A stretch of 15,957 nucleotides of DNA. Source: an uncultured delta proteobacterium. GTDB lineage: Bacteria; Myxococcota_A; Polyangia; Polyangiales; Polyangiaceae. Made by a program: the position numbers and the translations under genes. Under the pieces are notes generated by a model. It was not told the origin of the DNA. It was given only the letters and a program-made list of their open reading frames with translations, and did no database searches. The DNA is taken from contig CAIOHM010000237.1 of NCBI GenBank assembly GCA_903858055.1, positions 1 to 15,957 on the forward strand. The letters run 5' to 3'. The stretch's first letter is position 1. Each line of letters opens with the position of its first letter. Positions 7,533-13,794 of the stretch are shown piece after piece.

Positions 7533-8123
7533 TCAGTTCGTCGGCGCGAGCGTGATGTCGACGCGGCGGTCTTCTTGCCAGCCGCTCTCGTCCTTGCCCC
7601 CGGCGTCGAGCTCGCCGCGGCTCGAGACCTTCATGCGCGTACGGCCCACGCCGGCGCTCTCGAGGTACCCGGCCACGCGCGCGGCGCGCTTCTCGCCGAG
7701 GACCATGTTGTACTCCTGCTCGCCGCGCGGGTCGGCGCGGCCCACGAGCTCGAGGCCGCGGCTACGAAGCGTGCCCTCCGAGAGGCAGGCGGCGAGCTGG
7801 ACGAGCATGTCTCGCTCCGTCGGCAAGAGGTTGTCGTCGTTCGTGCCGAAGTGCTGCTTGCCGCCCGTCGCGTGCAGGTGGCAGAGCTCCGCGAGCTCGC
7901 CCGAGAGCTGGAGTCCGCCCTCTTGGATCGGGTCCGCGTTCACCGTGGTCTCCGGCGCGGCGATCATGGGGATCGCGGCGAGGTTCGTCTTCGGCGCAGC
8001 GACCGGAGCCTTCGCGGCGGCGGTGACGTTCGTCGCGGTGGCGGCGGGCTTGTTGGTTTCCGTGCATCCTGCAAGGGTCACGGCGAGGGCGAGCGAGGCG
8101 AGGGAAGGGAGGGCGAGGCGCAT
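7533..8123 (-). CDS. OmpA-family (Pal-like) lipoprotein
   Basis: 196 residues. A signal peptide with lipobox Leu-Ala-Gly-Cys (Cys20) is followed by an Ala/Thr/Pro-rich spacer to about residue 65 and an OmpA C-terminal peptidoglycan-binding domain at about 88-192. The domain shows GRADPRGEQEYN, LGEKRAARVAGYL, a Ser-Ser-Arg-Gly-Glu turn and a closing EDRRVDI. Asp131 and Arg146 fit the pair that grips diaminopimelate in OmpA and Pal. The probable role is to tether the outer membrane to peptidoglycan. ATG at 8123 is chosen over a longer open frame: it starts the signal peptide and has GGAG six bases upstream on its strand. No tol or pal neighbours are present, so it is probably an accessory paralogue rather than the Tol-Pal component. 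It is divergent from the catalase-like gene. Confidence 0.9.
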   Translation of the reverse strand: MRLALPSLASLALAVTLAGCTETNKPAATATNVTAAAKAPVAAPKTNLAAIPMIAAPETTVNADPIQEGGLQLSGELAELCHLHATGGKQHFGTNDDNLLPTERDMLVQLAACLSEGTLRSRGLELVGRADPRGEQEYNMVLGEKRAARVAGYLESAGVGRTRMKVSSRGELDAGGKDESGWQEDRRVDITLAPTN

Positions 8124-8382
8124 GATGAACTCCGGGGCGAGCGATCGCGCGCGAGCGGCGACCGACGTCGAAGTGTCGTTTGGTGTAGGACTCCGGGCCA
8201 CGTTTTTGGCGCAAGGCGAGAGGCCAGCGGCTTCAGCTGACGCGCTGCGTGAAAAAGATGTGCAAGGAAAGCAATGACATGGCGGCTCATGCGTCACAGC
8301 GTGCTTGCGTTGAGCTTACCAGCGGGTAAGGGCTCCTCACACACCTTACGACCCGTTCGATTTCTTCTTCAAGGAGTACGAG
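8124..8382. promoter_or_regulatory. Divergent regulatory region, OmpA-family / catalase-like genes
   Basis: 259 bases without a gene. It is locally less GC-rich than its surroundings (for example 8250-8280 and 8355-8375), as expected of a promoter region. It contains the copy of the fadH-upstream motif at 8276-8294 and the CTTACC/GGTAAG dyad at 8315-8330. The plus-strand ribosome binding site AAGGAG lies at 8371-8376. I could not place -35 and -10 boxes with confidence. Confidence 0.5.
8315..8330. promoter_or_regulatory. Candidate operator: CTTACC-AGCG-GGTAAG dyad
   Basis: A perfect 6-bp inverted repeat with a 4-base centre, 53-68 bases before the ATG of the catalase-like gene. Its size and AT-containing arms are typical of TetR- or MarR-type operators. 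No such regulator is encoded in the window, so the binder is unknown. Confidence 0.42.
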
Positions 8383-9327
8383 ATGCACAAGCGAGCTCTA
8401 CAGGCGGCCTCTTTCCTCGGTGTCATGGGCCTCGTCGGCGCCTGGGGCGCCATGCGTGCCGAAGCCGCTCCGACCTACGCAGGGTCGCGCTTCGTCAACG
8501 TGTGGAACGAGGTGAAGTCGAACCCGTACCGCACGTTGCCGCAGGTGCGCGTCTCGGTCGCGAGCTTCTTCTCGTGGGGGACGAACCTGCTCGAGCGCGC
8601 CGCGAAGCGCACGATCGCGAGCGAAGACGACGTGCTCCCGCGCTTCGACAAGCTCGTGCACCCGAACGGCATCTGCCTCCGCGGCACGTGGAACATGACC
8701 GAGCCGAGCCCGTACACGGGGTACTTCGAGCAGGGCAAGCAGGGCGTGGTCATCGCGCGCGCCTCCACGGCGCTCAGCGGGACGACGCGCTCCTCCTACC
8801 GAGGCTTCGGCATGGCGGTGAAGCTCTTCCCCACGAACAACCCCGCGCACGCGACGCCGCTCAAGACCGCGAACTTCTTCGTCATCGACGACCTCGGCGG
8901 CACGGACCTGCGCAACTACCTCGACGCGCAAATGACGAACGAGCCGAACACGTCGATTCGCTTCAGCTCGATCTTGATCGCGCCGATCGCCGCGGCCGCC
9001 ACGTCGGCGTTCACCGCCGCGGACAAGAACCCGGGCATTCGTCAGCTCTACCCCGTCGCCGAGCTCGGGCTCGCCCCCGGCAAGAAGGCCGTCTCGCCCA
9101 AGTACATCAAGGTCGTCGGCGCTCCCTACGAGAAGCGCCAAGACAAGAGCGAGTTCCGCGAGGAGCTCAACGTAGCGCTCTACGGCGGTTACCTCGACTT
9201 CGACGTGATGGTCTCCGAGAACAAGACCGGTCCCTTCACGCGCATCGGCTACCTCGAGTTCAGCGAATCCGTCACGAGCGACTCGTGCGACCACCGGCTC
9301 CACTTCCCACACCCGAAGTTTCGCTGA
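8383..9327 (+). CDS. Secreted catalase-fold protein (catalase-related, probably atypical)
   Basis: 314 residues with a cleavable signal peptide (MHKRALQAAS..., likely cut after Ala28 in AEA-AP). Several marks of the catalase/heme-hydroperoxidase fold are in order: KLVHPNG with His93 in the place of the distal His, ARASTA at 125-130 like the catalase RFS strand, RGFGMAVKLFP at 140-150, and NFFVID at 164-169. The usual proximal motif R-x-F-x-Y-x-D, whose Tyr binds heme iron, is not seen, and the chain ends where catalases continue. It is therefore more like the small catalase-related proteins of about 300-350 residues, or a non-heme relative, than a true catalase. AAGGAG lies six bases before the ATG. 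A weak GC hairpin (9335-9350) follows the stop, and the MDR gene starts 94 bp downstream, so co-transcription is possible. Confidence 0.75.
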   Translation: MHKRALQAASFLGVMGLVGAWGAMRAEAAPTYAGSRFVNVWNEVKSNPYRTLPQVRVSVASFFSWGTNLLERAAKRTIASEDDVLPRFDKLVHPNGICLRGTWNMTEPSPYTGYFEQGKQGVVIARASTALSGTTRSSYRGFGMAVKLFPTNNPAHATPLKTANFFVIDDLGGTDLRNYLDAQMTNEPNTSIRFSSILIAPIAAAATSAFTAADKNPGIRQLYPVAELGLAPGKKAVSPKYIKVVGAPYEKRQDKSEFREELNVALYGGYLDFDVMVSENKTGPFTRIGYLEFSESVTSDSCDHRLHFPHPKFR

Positions 9328-9334
9328 GGCTGCG

Positions 9335-9350
9335 GCGCGGGCGTCCGCGC
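9335..9350 (+). terminator. GC hairpin after the catalase-like gene, weak terminator candidate
   Basis: GCGCGG (9335-9340) and CCGCGC (9345-9350) pair around GCGT, seven bases after the stop codon. There is no T-run, so it may only pause polymerase or be fortuitous. Confidence 0.3.
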
Positions 9351-9409
9351 TTCGCCTTGCCAAGCGGCTCGTTCTTGGTGACGCTCACGCTACGCACAAC
9401 ATGGCGTAC

Positions 9410-9415
9410 GGGAGG
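9410..9415 (+). promoter_or_regulatory. Ribosome binding site of the MDR oxidoreductase gene
   Basis: GGGAGG, six bases before the ATG at 9422. It lies inside the longer frame that starts at 9401, so it decides for the shorter protein. Confidence 0.75.
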
Positions 9416-9421
9416 TCCCCG

Positions 9422-10363
9422 ATGCGAGCCGTTCTCTATGATCGTTACGGAAGCGCCGACGAGCTCGCGCTCCGCGAGGTGCCGACCCCCGAACCCGTGA
9501 AGGGGGCGGTGCGGGTGAAGGTTCACGCCGCTGCGCTAAACCCGAAGGACTCGTTCGTGCGCAAAGGGCGCTTCAAGCTCCTCGCGGGCTCCACGTTTCC
9601 GAAGGGACTCGGCTACGACTTCGCGGGCGTCGTGGACGCGCTCGGCGTCGGGGTGCCGACCGAATGGCTCGGCGCGAGCGTCTTCGGAATGAAGAGCGGG
9701 TTCGACGGTTCGACGGCTGCAGAATACACCCTCGTGCCGATGGGCGAGTTCGCCCGAATGCCCGAAGGCCTCTCGTTCGAGGAGGCCGCGTCGGTGCCGC
9801 TCGCGGGCCTCACGGCGCTTCAGGCGCTGCGCGACGAAGGCGCGGTGAAGGGCGGCTCACGCGTGCTCGTCCACGGTGCATCGGGCGGCGTCGGGGTTCA
9901 CGCGATTCAAATCGCGCGCGAGCTCGGCGCGCACGTGACCACGACCTCGAGCGCGCGGAACCGTGAGCACTGCCGCCAGCTCGGCTCCCACGAGACCTTC
10001 GACTACGCCGCCGACGACGGTCTCGCGATCGCCGGTCGGTACGACTGCGTGTTCGACGTCTTCGGAAACCTCGGCTTCTCCAAGGTGCGTCGGGCCCTCG
10101 CCGAGGGTGGCACGTACGTCACCACCGTGCCCGGAGCCGGCGTCGTCGGCGATCGTCTCGCCTCGTGGGTCTCCACGAAGCGCGCGCGGCTCGTGATCGT
10201 CCGACCGAACCAGGCTGATCTCGAGTTGCTTGCACGCTACATCGAAAAGCATCGCCTGCGTCCCATCGTCGATCGCATGTTCCCGCTCGGAGAGGCCGCG
10301 GCCGCGCAGCGCTACATCGAGACGAAGCGCGCACGCGGGAAGGTCGTGCTGCGCGTCGCGTGA
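9422..10363 (+). CDS. Zinc-free MDR family NAD(P)H oxidoreductase (quinone-reductase-like)
   Basis: 313 residues of the medium-chain dehydrogenase/reductase superfamily. The N-terminal GroES-like domain is typical: MRAVLYDRYG at the start, VHAAALNPKDSFVRKG at 35-50, and GLGYDFAGVV at 62-71. The nucleotide-binding Rossmann domain has HGASGGVGVHAIQIAREL at 151-168. The structural and catalytic zinc cysteines of alcohol dehydrogenases are absent, which places it with the quinone oxidoreductase and enoyl-reductase-like branch. The C-terminus (FPLGEAAAAQRYIETKRARGKVVL) is the classic end of the family. The usual role is NADPH-dependent reduction of quinones or other activated alkenes and carbonyls in the cytoplasm; the substrate cannot be told from sequence. 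It converges with the copper monooxygenase gene, with 28 bp between the stops. Confidence 0.92.
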   Translation: MRAVLYDRYGSADELALREVPTPEPVKGAVRVKVHAAALNPKDSFVRKGRFKLLAGSTFPKGLGYDFAGVVDALGVGVPTEWLGASVFGMKSGFDGSTAAEYTLVPMGEFARMPEGLSFEEAASVPLAGLTALQALRDEGAVKGGSRVLVHGASGGVGVHAIQIARELGAHVTTTSSARNREHCRQLGSHETFDYAADDGLAIAGRYDCVFDVFGNLGFSKVRRALAEGGTYVTTVPGAGVVGDRLASWVSTKRARLVIVRPNQADLELLARYIEKHRLRPIVDRMFPLGEAAAAQRYIETKRARGKVVLRVA

Positions 10364-10391
10364 ACGCGCGGCAGGACCGAGCTCGCAAACC

Positions 10392-11615
10392 TCAGGGCCC
10401 CGCGTCGCCCGCACCGCCACCCGGGACACCGCCGCACGTGGCCGGTACACACCCGTTTCCGCGCGGATCGAACATGCAGTATGCGCCGACGCCGCAGTCC
10501 GCGTCCTTCTGGCAGAAGGTCGTGCAGAAGCTCTGACCCGGGCCGCCCTGCGCGCCGGTGCAGAGGAGGATTGGCCCGCCCTGACGGCGTTTGCAGGTCG
10601 TTGCGTCGTCGCAATAGGAGCCGACCCCGAGCTCGTTCCCCGGGTCGCCCTTCGCAACGCAGTTGGCGCCTGCGTCGCCTCCGGGCACGCCGCCGTCGGT
10701 CGTGGGGACGTCGGGAGGGCAGTCGAGCTGGCCGCCGCCGGTGTCCGGGAAATAGTACATGACGCCCGTGCACATCTCGCGCGGGAAGTGCAGCGGCTCG
10801 TTCGACTCGTTCTGCCAGCTGCAGGTTTGGCGGAGGCGCGTGCCCTTTGGGATGGTGAGCGGCGCGTTCGCCTCCCAGCGCTGCACCGGCGGATGGCTCA
10901 CGTAATACGGCTTCCAGTCGGTGTCGTACATCGTCTCGACGAGCTGCCCGCTCTCGTCGATCTTCTCGAGCCGGTAGTGCTTCCCGTACTCGTGCATATG
11001 GCCGAGCAAGATGAGCACGGCGAGGTCGCGCTCCGTGCGGCACGTGGTCGTGTGGTAGTTGCCGCCGCGCGCCGGAACCGCGAACGAGCCGTCGTTCACC
11101 GCGTAGATGTTCGCGTAGGCGACGACCTTCGAGTCGGGGATCAGGTGAATCTTCGCGAGGTCACGGACCGGGCGCGGCGTGGCGTCTCCGTTGATGTAAT
11201 GTGCCTGGAGCACGATCTGCGCGCCCTTCGGGACCCGCGACGCGTAGCCCTCCGGCAAGCGCACGAGCCCCTCGACGCTCTCGCCGTCTTCGCCGCCGGC
11301 GCCCGAGACCATGTGCCAGGTGAGCATTTCGTCGTCCGTGCACGGGTGGTGGCCCGGCGTCTGCGTTTGGTCGGTCCAGTAGATGGTCACGTGGTGCCCC
11401 CCCGCCTGCTGCGTCGCGACCGCGCGGGATACGGACCAATCGGTCTCCGCGAAGGTGCTCGTGTAAAAGCACTCGAACGAGTCGCCCGTCGGCGCGGAGA
11501 AGTCGCCCGTGTCGATGGTGACGATGCGGTCGGCCTCGGCGCTCGTGCTGCACGAGGCGGCGCTCACGGCGAGGGTGGCGATGGCGGTGGCGCTGATGAC
11601 GGAAGTGAATCGCAC
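10392..11615 (-). CDS. Copper type II ascorbate-dependent monooxygenase-like secreted lipoprotein
   Basis: 407 residues with an N-terminal signal and a probable lipobox (Ala-Ala-Ser-Cys, Cys22). The layout follows the PHM/DBH fold. His74-His75 (GGHHVTIYW) and His139 (LQAHYIN) match the CuH site. His206-x-His208 (LLGHMHEYG) and Met281 (PREMCTG, followed by MYYFP) match the CuM site. All expected copper ligands are present, so a two-copper hydroxylase or a copper-binding relative is plausible; the substrate is unknown. Residues from about 292 form a Gly/Asp linker and a Cys-rich tail (GVGSYC, FCTTFCQKDADCG, GCVPATC), a module I associate with myxobacterial lipoproteins. The start is GTG at 11615, with AGGAGG nine bases upstream on its strand. 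It lies 90 bp downstream of the GNAT gene in the same direction, so read-through is possible, but a hairpin lies between them. Confidence 0.88.
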   Translation of the reverse strand: MRFTSVISATAIATLAVSAASCSTSAEADRIVTIDTGDFSAPTGDSFECFYTSTFAETDWSVSRAVATQQAGGHHVTIYWTDQTQTPGHHPCTDDEMLTWHMVSGAGGEDGESVEGLVRLPEGYASRVPKGAQIVLQAHYINGDATPRPVRDLAKIHLIPDSKVVAYANIYAVNDGSFAVPARGGNYHTTTCRTERDLAVLILLGHMHEYGKHYRLEKIDESGQLVETMYDTDWKPYYVSHPPVQRWEANAPLTIPKGTRLRQTCSWQNESNEPLHFPREMCTGVMYYFPDTGGGQLDCPPDVPTTDGGVPGGDAGANCVAKGDPGNELGVGSYCDDATTCKRRQGGPILLCTGAQGGPGQSFCTTFCQKDADCGVGAYCMFDPRGNGCVPATCGGVPGGGAGDAGP

Positions 11616-11669
11616 GGGGAAAATCCTCCTGGAGGGCTTCCTGGGCGCGAACGGCAGTCGTGTGACGCC

Positions 11670-11699
11670 AAAACGTTCGCGCGGTGCGTTTGCACGCGC
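11670..11699 (-). terminator. Hairpin between the GNAT and copper monooxygenase genes
   Basis: On the minus strand GCGCGTGC pairs with GCACCGCGC around AAAC, an 8-bp stem with one bulged base. A TTTT follows about five bases later (A-run at 11670-11673). It sits a few bases after the GNAT stop, where a terminator or attenuator would be. The short, offset T-run makes this a weak candidate. Confidence 0.4.
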
Positions 11700-11705
11700 T
11701 TGGGC

Positions 11706-12770
11706 CTACAAATCCAGCTCGCCGTCGAAGATCTGCCAGCGCGCGGCCTCCGCGAGCGGCGCTGGCGCCCCGGGCGGCGCGTAGAGGACCATGCTTCGGT
11801 CGGCGCCGCGGTCGAAGAAACCGCTCGCGCGCAGGCTGCTCGACAGGGTCTCGTTGCCCAGGAACGAGGCGAAGATCGAGTCGAGGCCGCGCGCGCGGAG
11901 CTCGCCGGCGAGGTGCGTGAAGGTTGCGACGGTCGCGGCAGGGCTCACGGCGAGCTGGTCGACCAAGATGGCCGTGGATCCCTCGAGGGCGACGATCGCG
12001 TAGCCCAAGAGCTCGCGCCCGGAGCGCGTCGTGGCGCCCACGATCACGTGCTCGCGCGTGGGGCACTGCGCATAGCGCCAATCGAGGAACGCCGCGCGCC
12101 GGTCGCCCAGCACCGGGAGCTCACGGCGCATGCGATCGAAGAGCGCGTCGAAGCGCTCGTCCGGGCGCACGACGACCAGCCCGTTGTGGAGCACGGGAGC
12201 GCGCAGCAGCCGCCCGCGGTCGAGGAGCGCGAGGGCGAGGTCACCGACTTTCGCGAGCGGACGCACGAGGTGAGGGGACGGGAGCCGTGGCGCGAGCTTG
12301 TACGCCGTACGCACGGGCTTCACCGCGTGCGACGTCTTGCCGACCACGCGGTAGCCGACGCGCTTGACGACGGGAAGCGCGCCGTCGTTCGGGTAGGCGA
12401 AGCAGAAGGCTCCCGGGCCCAACTCGCCGCGTGCGACCGCGTCGACGACCGCGCGCTGAAGCACCACCGCAGGGCCCGCCACGCGGTGTCCTTGGGCGAT
12501 CGCGAGGTCGACGCCGATGCCCGCGGGCCGGAGCTCGCCGTCGACCGAGACGGCGTGCGGCACGAGCGACGAGCAGCCGATGACCGTGTCGGTCGTGTCG
12601 TCTACGACGAGGAAGGTGCGCAAGCGTCGCTCGCGCGCCGACGCATAGAGCCATCGGTAACGCTCCTCGAGCTTCGCGTTGAGGCTGCGATCCGAGAGCG
12701 TCGCGCCCCAGAGCGCGAGGAGCGCGTCACGGTCGCGCGCTTCGTCGAAGGGTCGCGCGACGTAGGCCAC
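11706..12770 (-). CDS. GNAT-family acyltransferase-like protein with two GNAT-like halves
   Basis: 354 residues. The N-terminal half (about 1-150) has the GNAT core: FLVVDDTTDTVIGCSSLVP as the central strands, then AGIGVDLAIAQGHRVAGPAV at 83-102 as the acyl-CoA-binding region, then AFCFAYPNDGALPVVKRVGY at 121-140. The second half (about 190-345) has AFLDWRYAQCP at 227-237, VIVGATTRSGRELLGYAIV, and ARGLDSIFASFLGN. This two-part layout, with its FLDWRY element and a WQIFDGELDL end, recalls GNAT proteins near polysaccharide or sugar-acylation genes. That is recall of a family pattern, not proof. The start is GTG at 12770, one base after the ACP stop (TGACGTG), so translation is probably coupled. 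Acyl transfer from the neighbouring ACP is the natural guess. Confidence 0.84.
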   Translation of the reverse strand: MAYVARPFDEARDRDALLALWGATLSDRSLNAKLEERYRWLYASARERRLRTFLVVDDTTDTVIGCSSLVPHAVSVDGELRPAGIGVDLAIAQGHRVAGPAVVLQRAVVDAVARGELGPGAFCFAYPNDGALPVVKRVGYRVVGKTSHAVKPVRTAYKLAPRLPSPHLVRPLAKVGDLALALLDRGRLLRAPVLHNGLVVVRPDERFDALFDRMRRELPVLGDRRAAFLDWRYAQCPTREHVIVGATTRSGRELLGYAIVALEGSTAILVDQLAVSPAATVATFTHLAGELRARGLDSIFASFLGNETLSSSLRASGFFDRGADRSMVLYAPPGAPAPLAEAARWQIFDGELDL

Positions 12771-12771
12771 G

Positions 12772-13017
12772 TCAGCTCGGCTTCTTCGACGACACGAAGC
12801 GCGTGATGGCGGCGATCGAGTCGAGGTTCGTAGGCACGATTTCCGCGTCCTCGACGCGGATGTCGAAGGTCTCTTCGAGAAACGAGATGACCTCGAGGAT
12901 GGCGGTCGAGTCGACGATCCCGCGATCGAGGAGCGACTCGTCGTCCGTGAATGCGCCGGACCCGACGTAAAAGTTCTTCACGATGAAGGCGTGGACCGTG
13001 TCGCGTACGTCGCTCAT
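12772..13017 (-). CDS. Acyl carrier protein
   Basis: 81 residues, the usual ACP size. The phosphopantetheine attachment site is Ser37 in DRGIVDSTAILEVISFLEE (32-50), followed by an acidic helix and EDAEIVPTNLDSIAAITRFV, the typical helix III-IV region. The site reads D-S-T rather than the D-S-L of fatty-acid-synthase ACPs, and no fab genes are nearby. It is therefore probably a dedicated carrier for a modification or small biosynthetic pathway. Its ATG overlaps the stop of the upstream methyltransferase (ATGA) and its stop lies one base from the GNAT start, so the three genes form a translationally coupled operon. Confidence 0.93.
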   Translation of the reverse strand: MSDVRDTVHAFIVKNFYVGSGAFTDDESLLDRGIVDSTAILEVISFLEETFDIRVEDAEIVPTNLDSIAAITRFVSSKKPS

Positions 13018-13715
13018 GAGGTTCCTGTTCGAAGGCGGCGGGCCGTGAGGGCGCGCGGTGCGCCCGCTTCGTTCGTGTGAAAGGCGAGATCCCCGTAGCC
13101 GCGCGCGCGCTCGACCACGATGCGGAGCTGGCGCTCTTGACCGAGGCCAAACTCGCAGGCGAGCAAACCGCCTGGGCGCAGCCAGCTTTGGGCCTCGGCC
13201 GCAATGCGCTGATGAAGCGCGAGGCCGTACGGGCCCGCGTCGAAGGCCTCGCGGGGCTCGAGCGTGAGGAGCGAGGCCCGCTCGCCGTCGAGCTTGCCCG
13301 TGGAGATGTAGGGCGGGTTCGCCACGATCGCGTCGATTCGGCCGACGAGCTCCGGGGGAAGCGCCGCGAACAAGTCGCTCACGTGCGCGTCGATGCGCCC
13401 CTCGAGCCCGAGGCTGCGCGCGTTCTGAGCCGTGACTGCGACGGCCGCCGGCGCGAGGTCGAGCGCGAAAACGTGGGCGCCGGGGACGCGCGCGGCGATG
13501 GCGCACGAGAGGTTGCCGCTGCCGCAGCCGACGTCGACGACGGTCATCGACGCCGCCCCCTCGTGCTTCAGTGCTTCAATCGCGACCCGCGCGAGGAGCT
13601 CGGTCTCGGGGCGGGGCACGAGCGCTCCCGGCGCGACCGCGAGCTCGAGCCCGAGGAACGAGACGCATCCGGCCTCGAGCGCTCGGGCGGCGAGGAGGGC
13701 GTCGTCGTCGATCAC
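13014..13715 (-). CDS. PrmC/HemK-type N5-glutamine methyltransferase, catalytic domain only
   Basis: 233 residues with the full class I SAM-methyltransferase core of the PrmC/HemK family: FLGLELAVAPGALVPRPETELL at 20-41, DVGCGSGNLS at 61-70, NPPY at 133-136, and REAFDAGPYGL at 155-165. NPPY is the mark of amide-N methyltransferases acting on Gln or Asn. Canonical PrmC is about 280 residues with an N-terminal helical domain that docks on the release factor; here only about 18 residues precede the core. The start is the GTG at 13715, with a weak GAGG just before it. No other in-frame ATG, GTG or TTG lies between it and the upstream stop at 13773-13775, so the N-domain is truly absent. Linkage to an ACP and a GNAT protein, rather than prfA, suggests a substrate other than release factors. 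The alternative is a trimmed true PrmC. Confidence 0.87.
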   Translation of the reverse strand: MIDDDALLAARALEAGCVSFLGLELAVAPGALVPRPETELLARVAIEALKHEGAASMTVVDVGCGSGNLSCAIAARVPGAHVFALDLAPAAVAVTAQNARSLGLEGRIDAHVSDLFAALPPELVGRIDAIVANPPYISTGKLDGERASLLTLEPREAFDAGPYGLALHQRIAAEAQSWLRPGGLLACEFGLGQERQLRIVVERARGYGDLAFHTNEAGAPRALTARRLRTGTS

Positions 13716-13794
13716 CCCTCGATGGCAACGCGAACGAGAAGGACGGTCAAGAGGCTTGGTTGACCAGGAGATTCATGTACCCTTCCGGCCACTT
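13716..13794. promoter_or_regulatory. Short divergent region, methyltransferase operon / hybrid kinase
   Basis: 79 bases must hold promoters for both directions unless the kinase starts further downstream. AGGAG at 13766-13770 sits four bases before an ATG at 13775, but that ATG is in a different frame from the kinase. No clear -35/-10 pair was found. Confidence 0.4.

Noticed and set aside
8124..8297. 58-codon N-terminal extension of the OmpA-family lipoprotein
   Set aside because: It would precede a complete signal peptide that has its own ribosome binding site, and it lies in the divergent promoter region.
10230..12806. 858-codon plus-strand frame opposite the copper monooxygenase and GNAT genes
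   Set aside because: Low-complexity Arg/Ala/Glu composition. The minus-strand genes carry clear motifs, coupled starts and ribosome binding sites.
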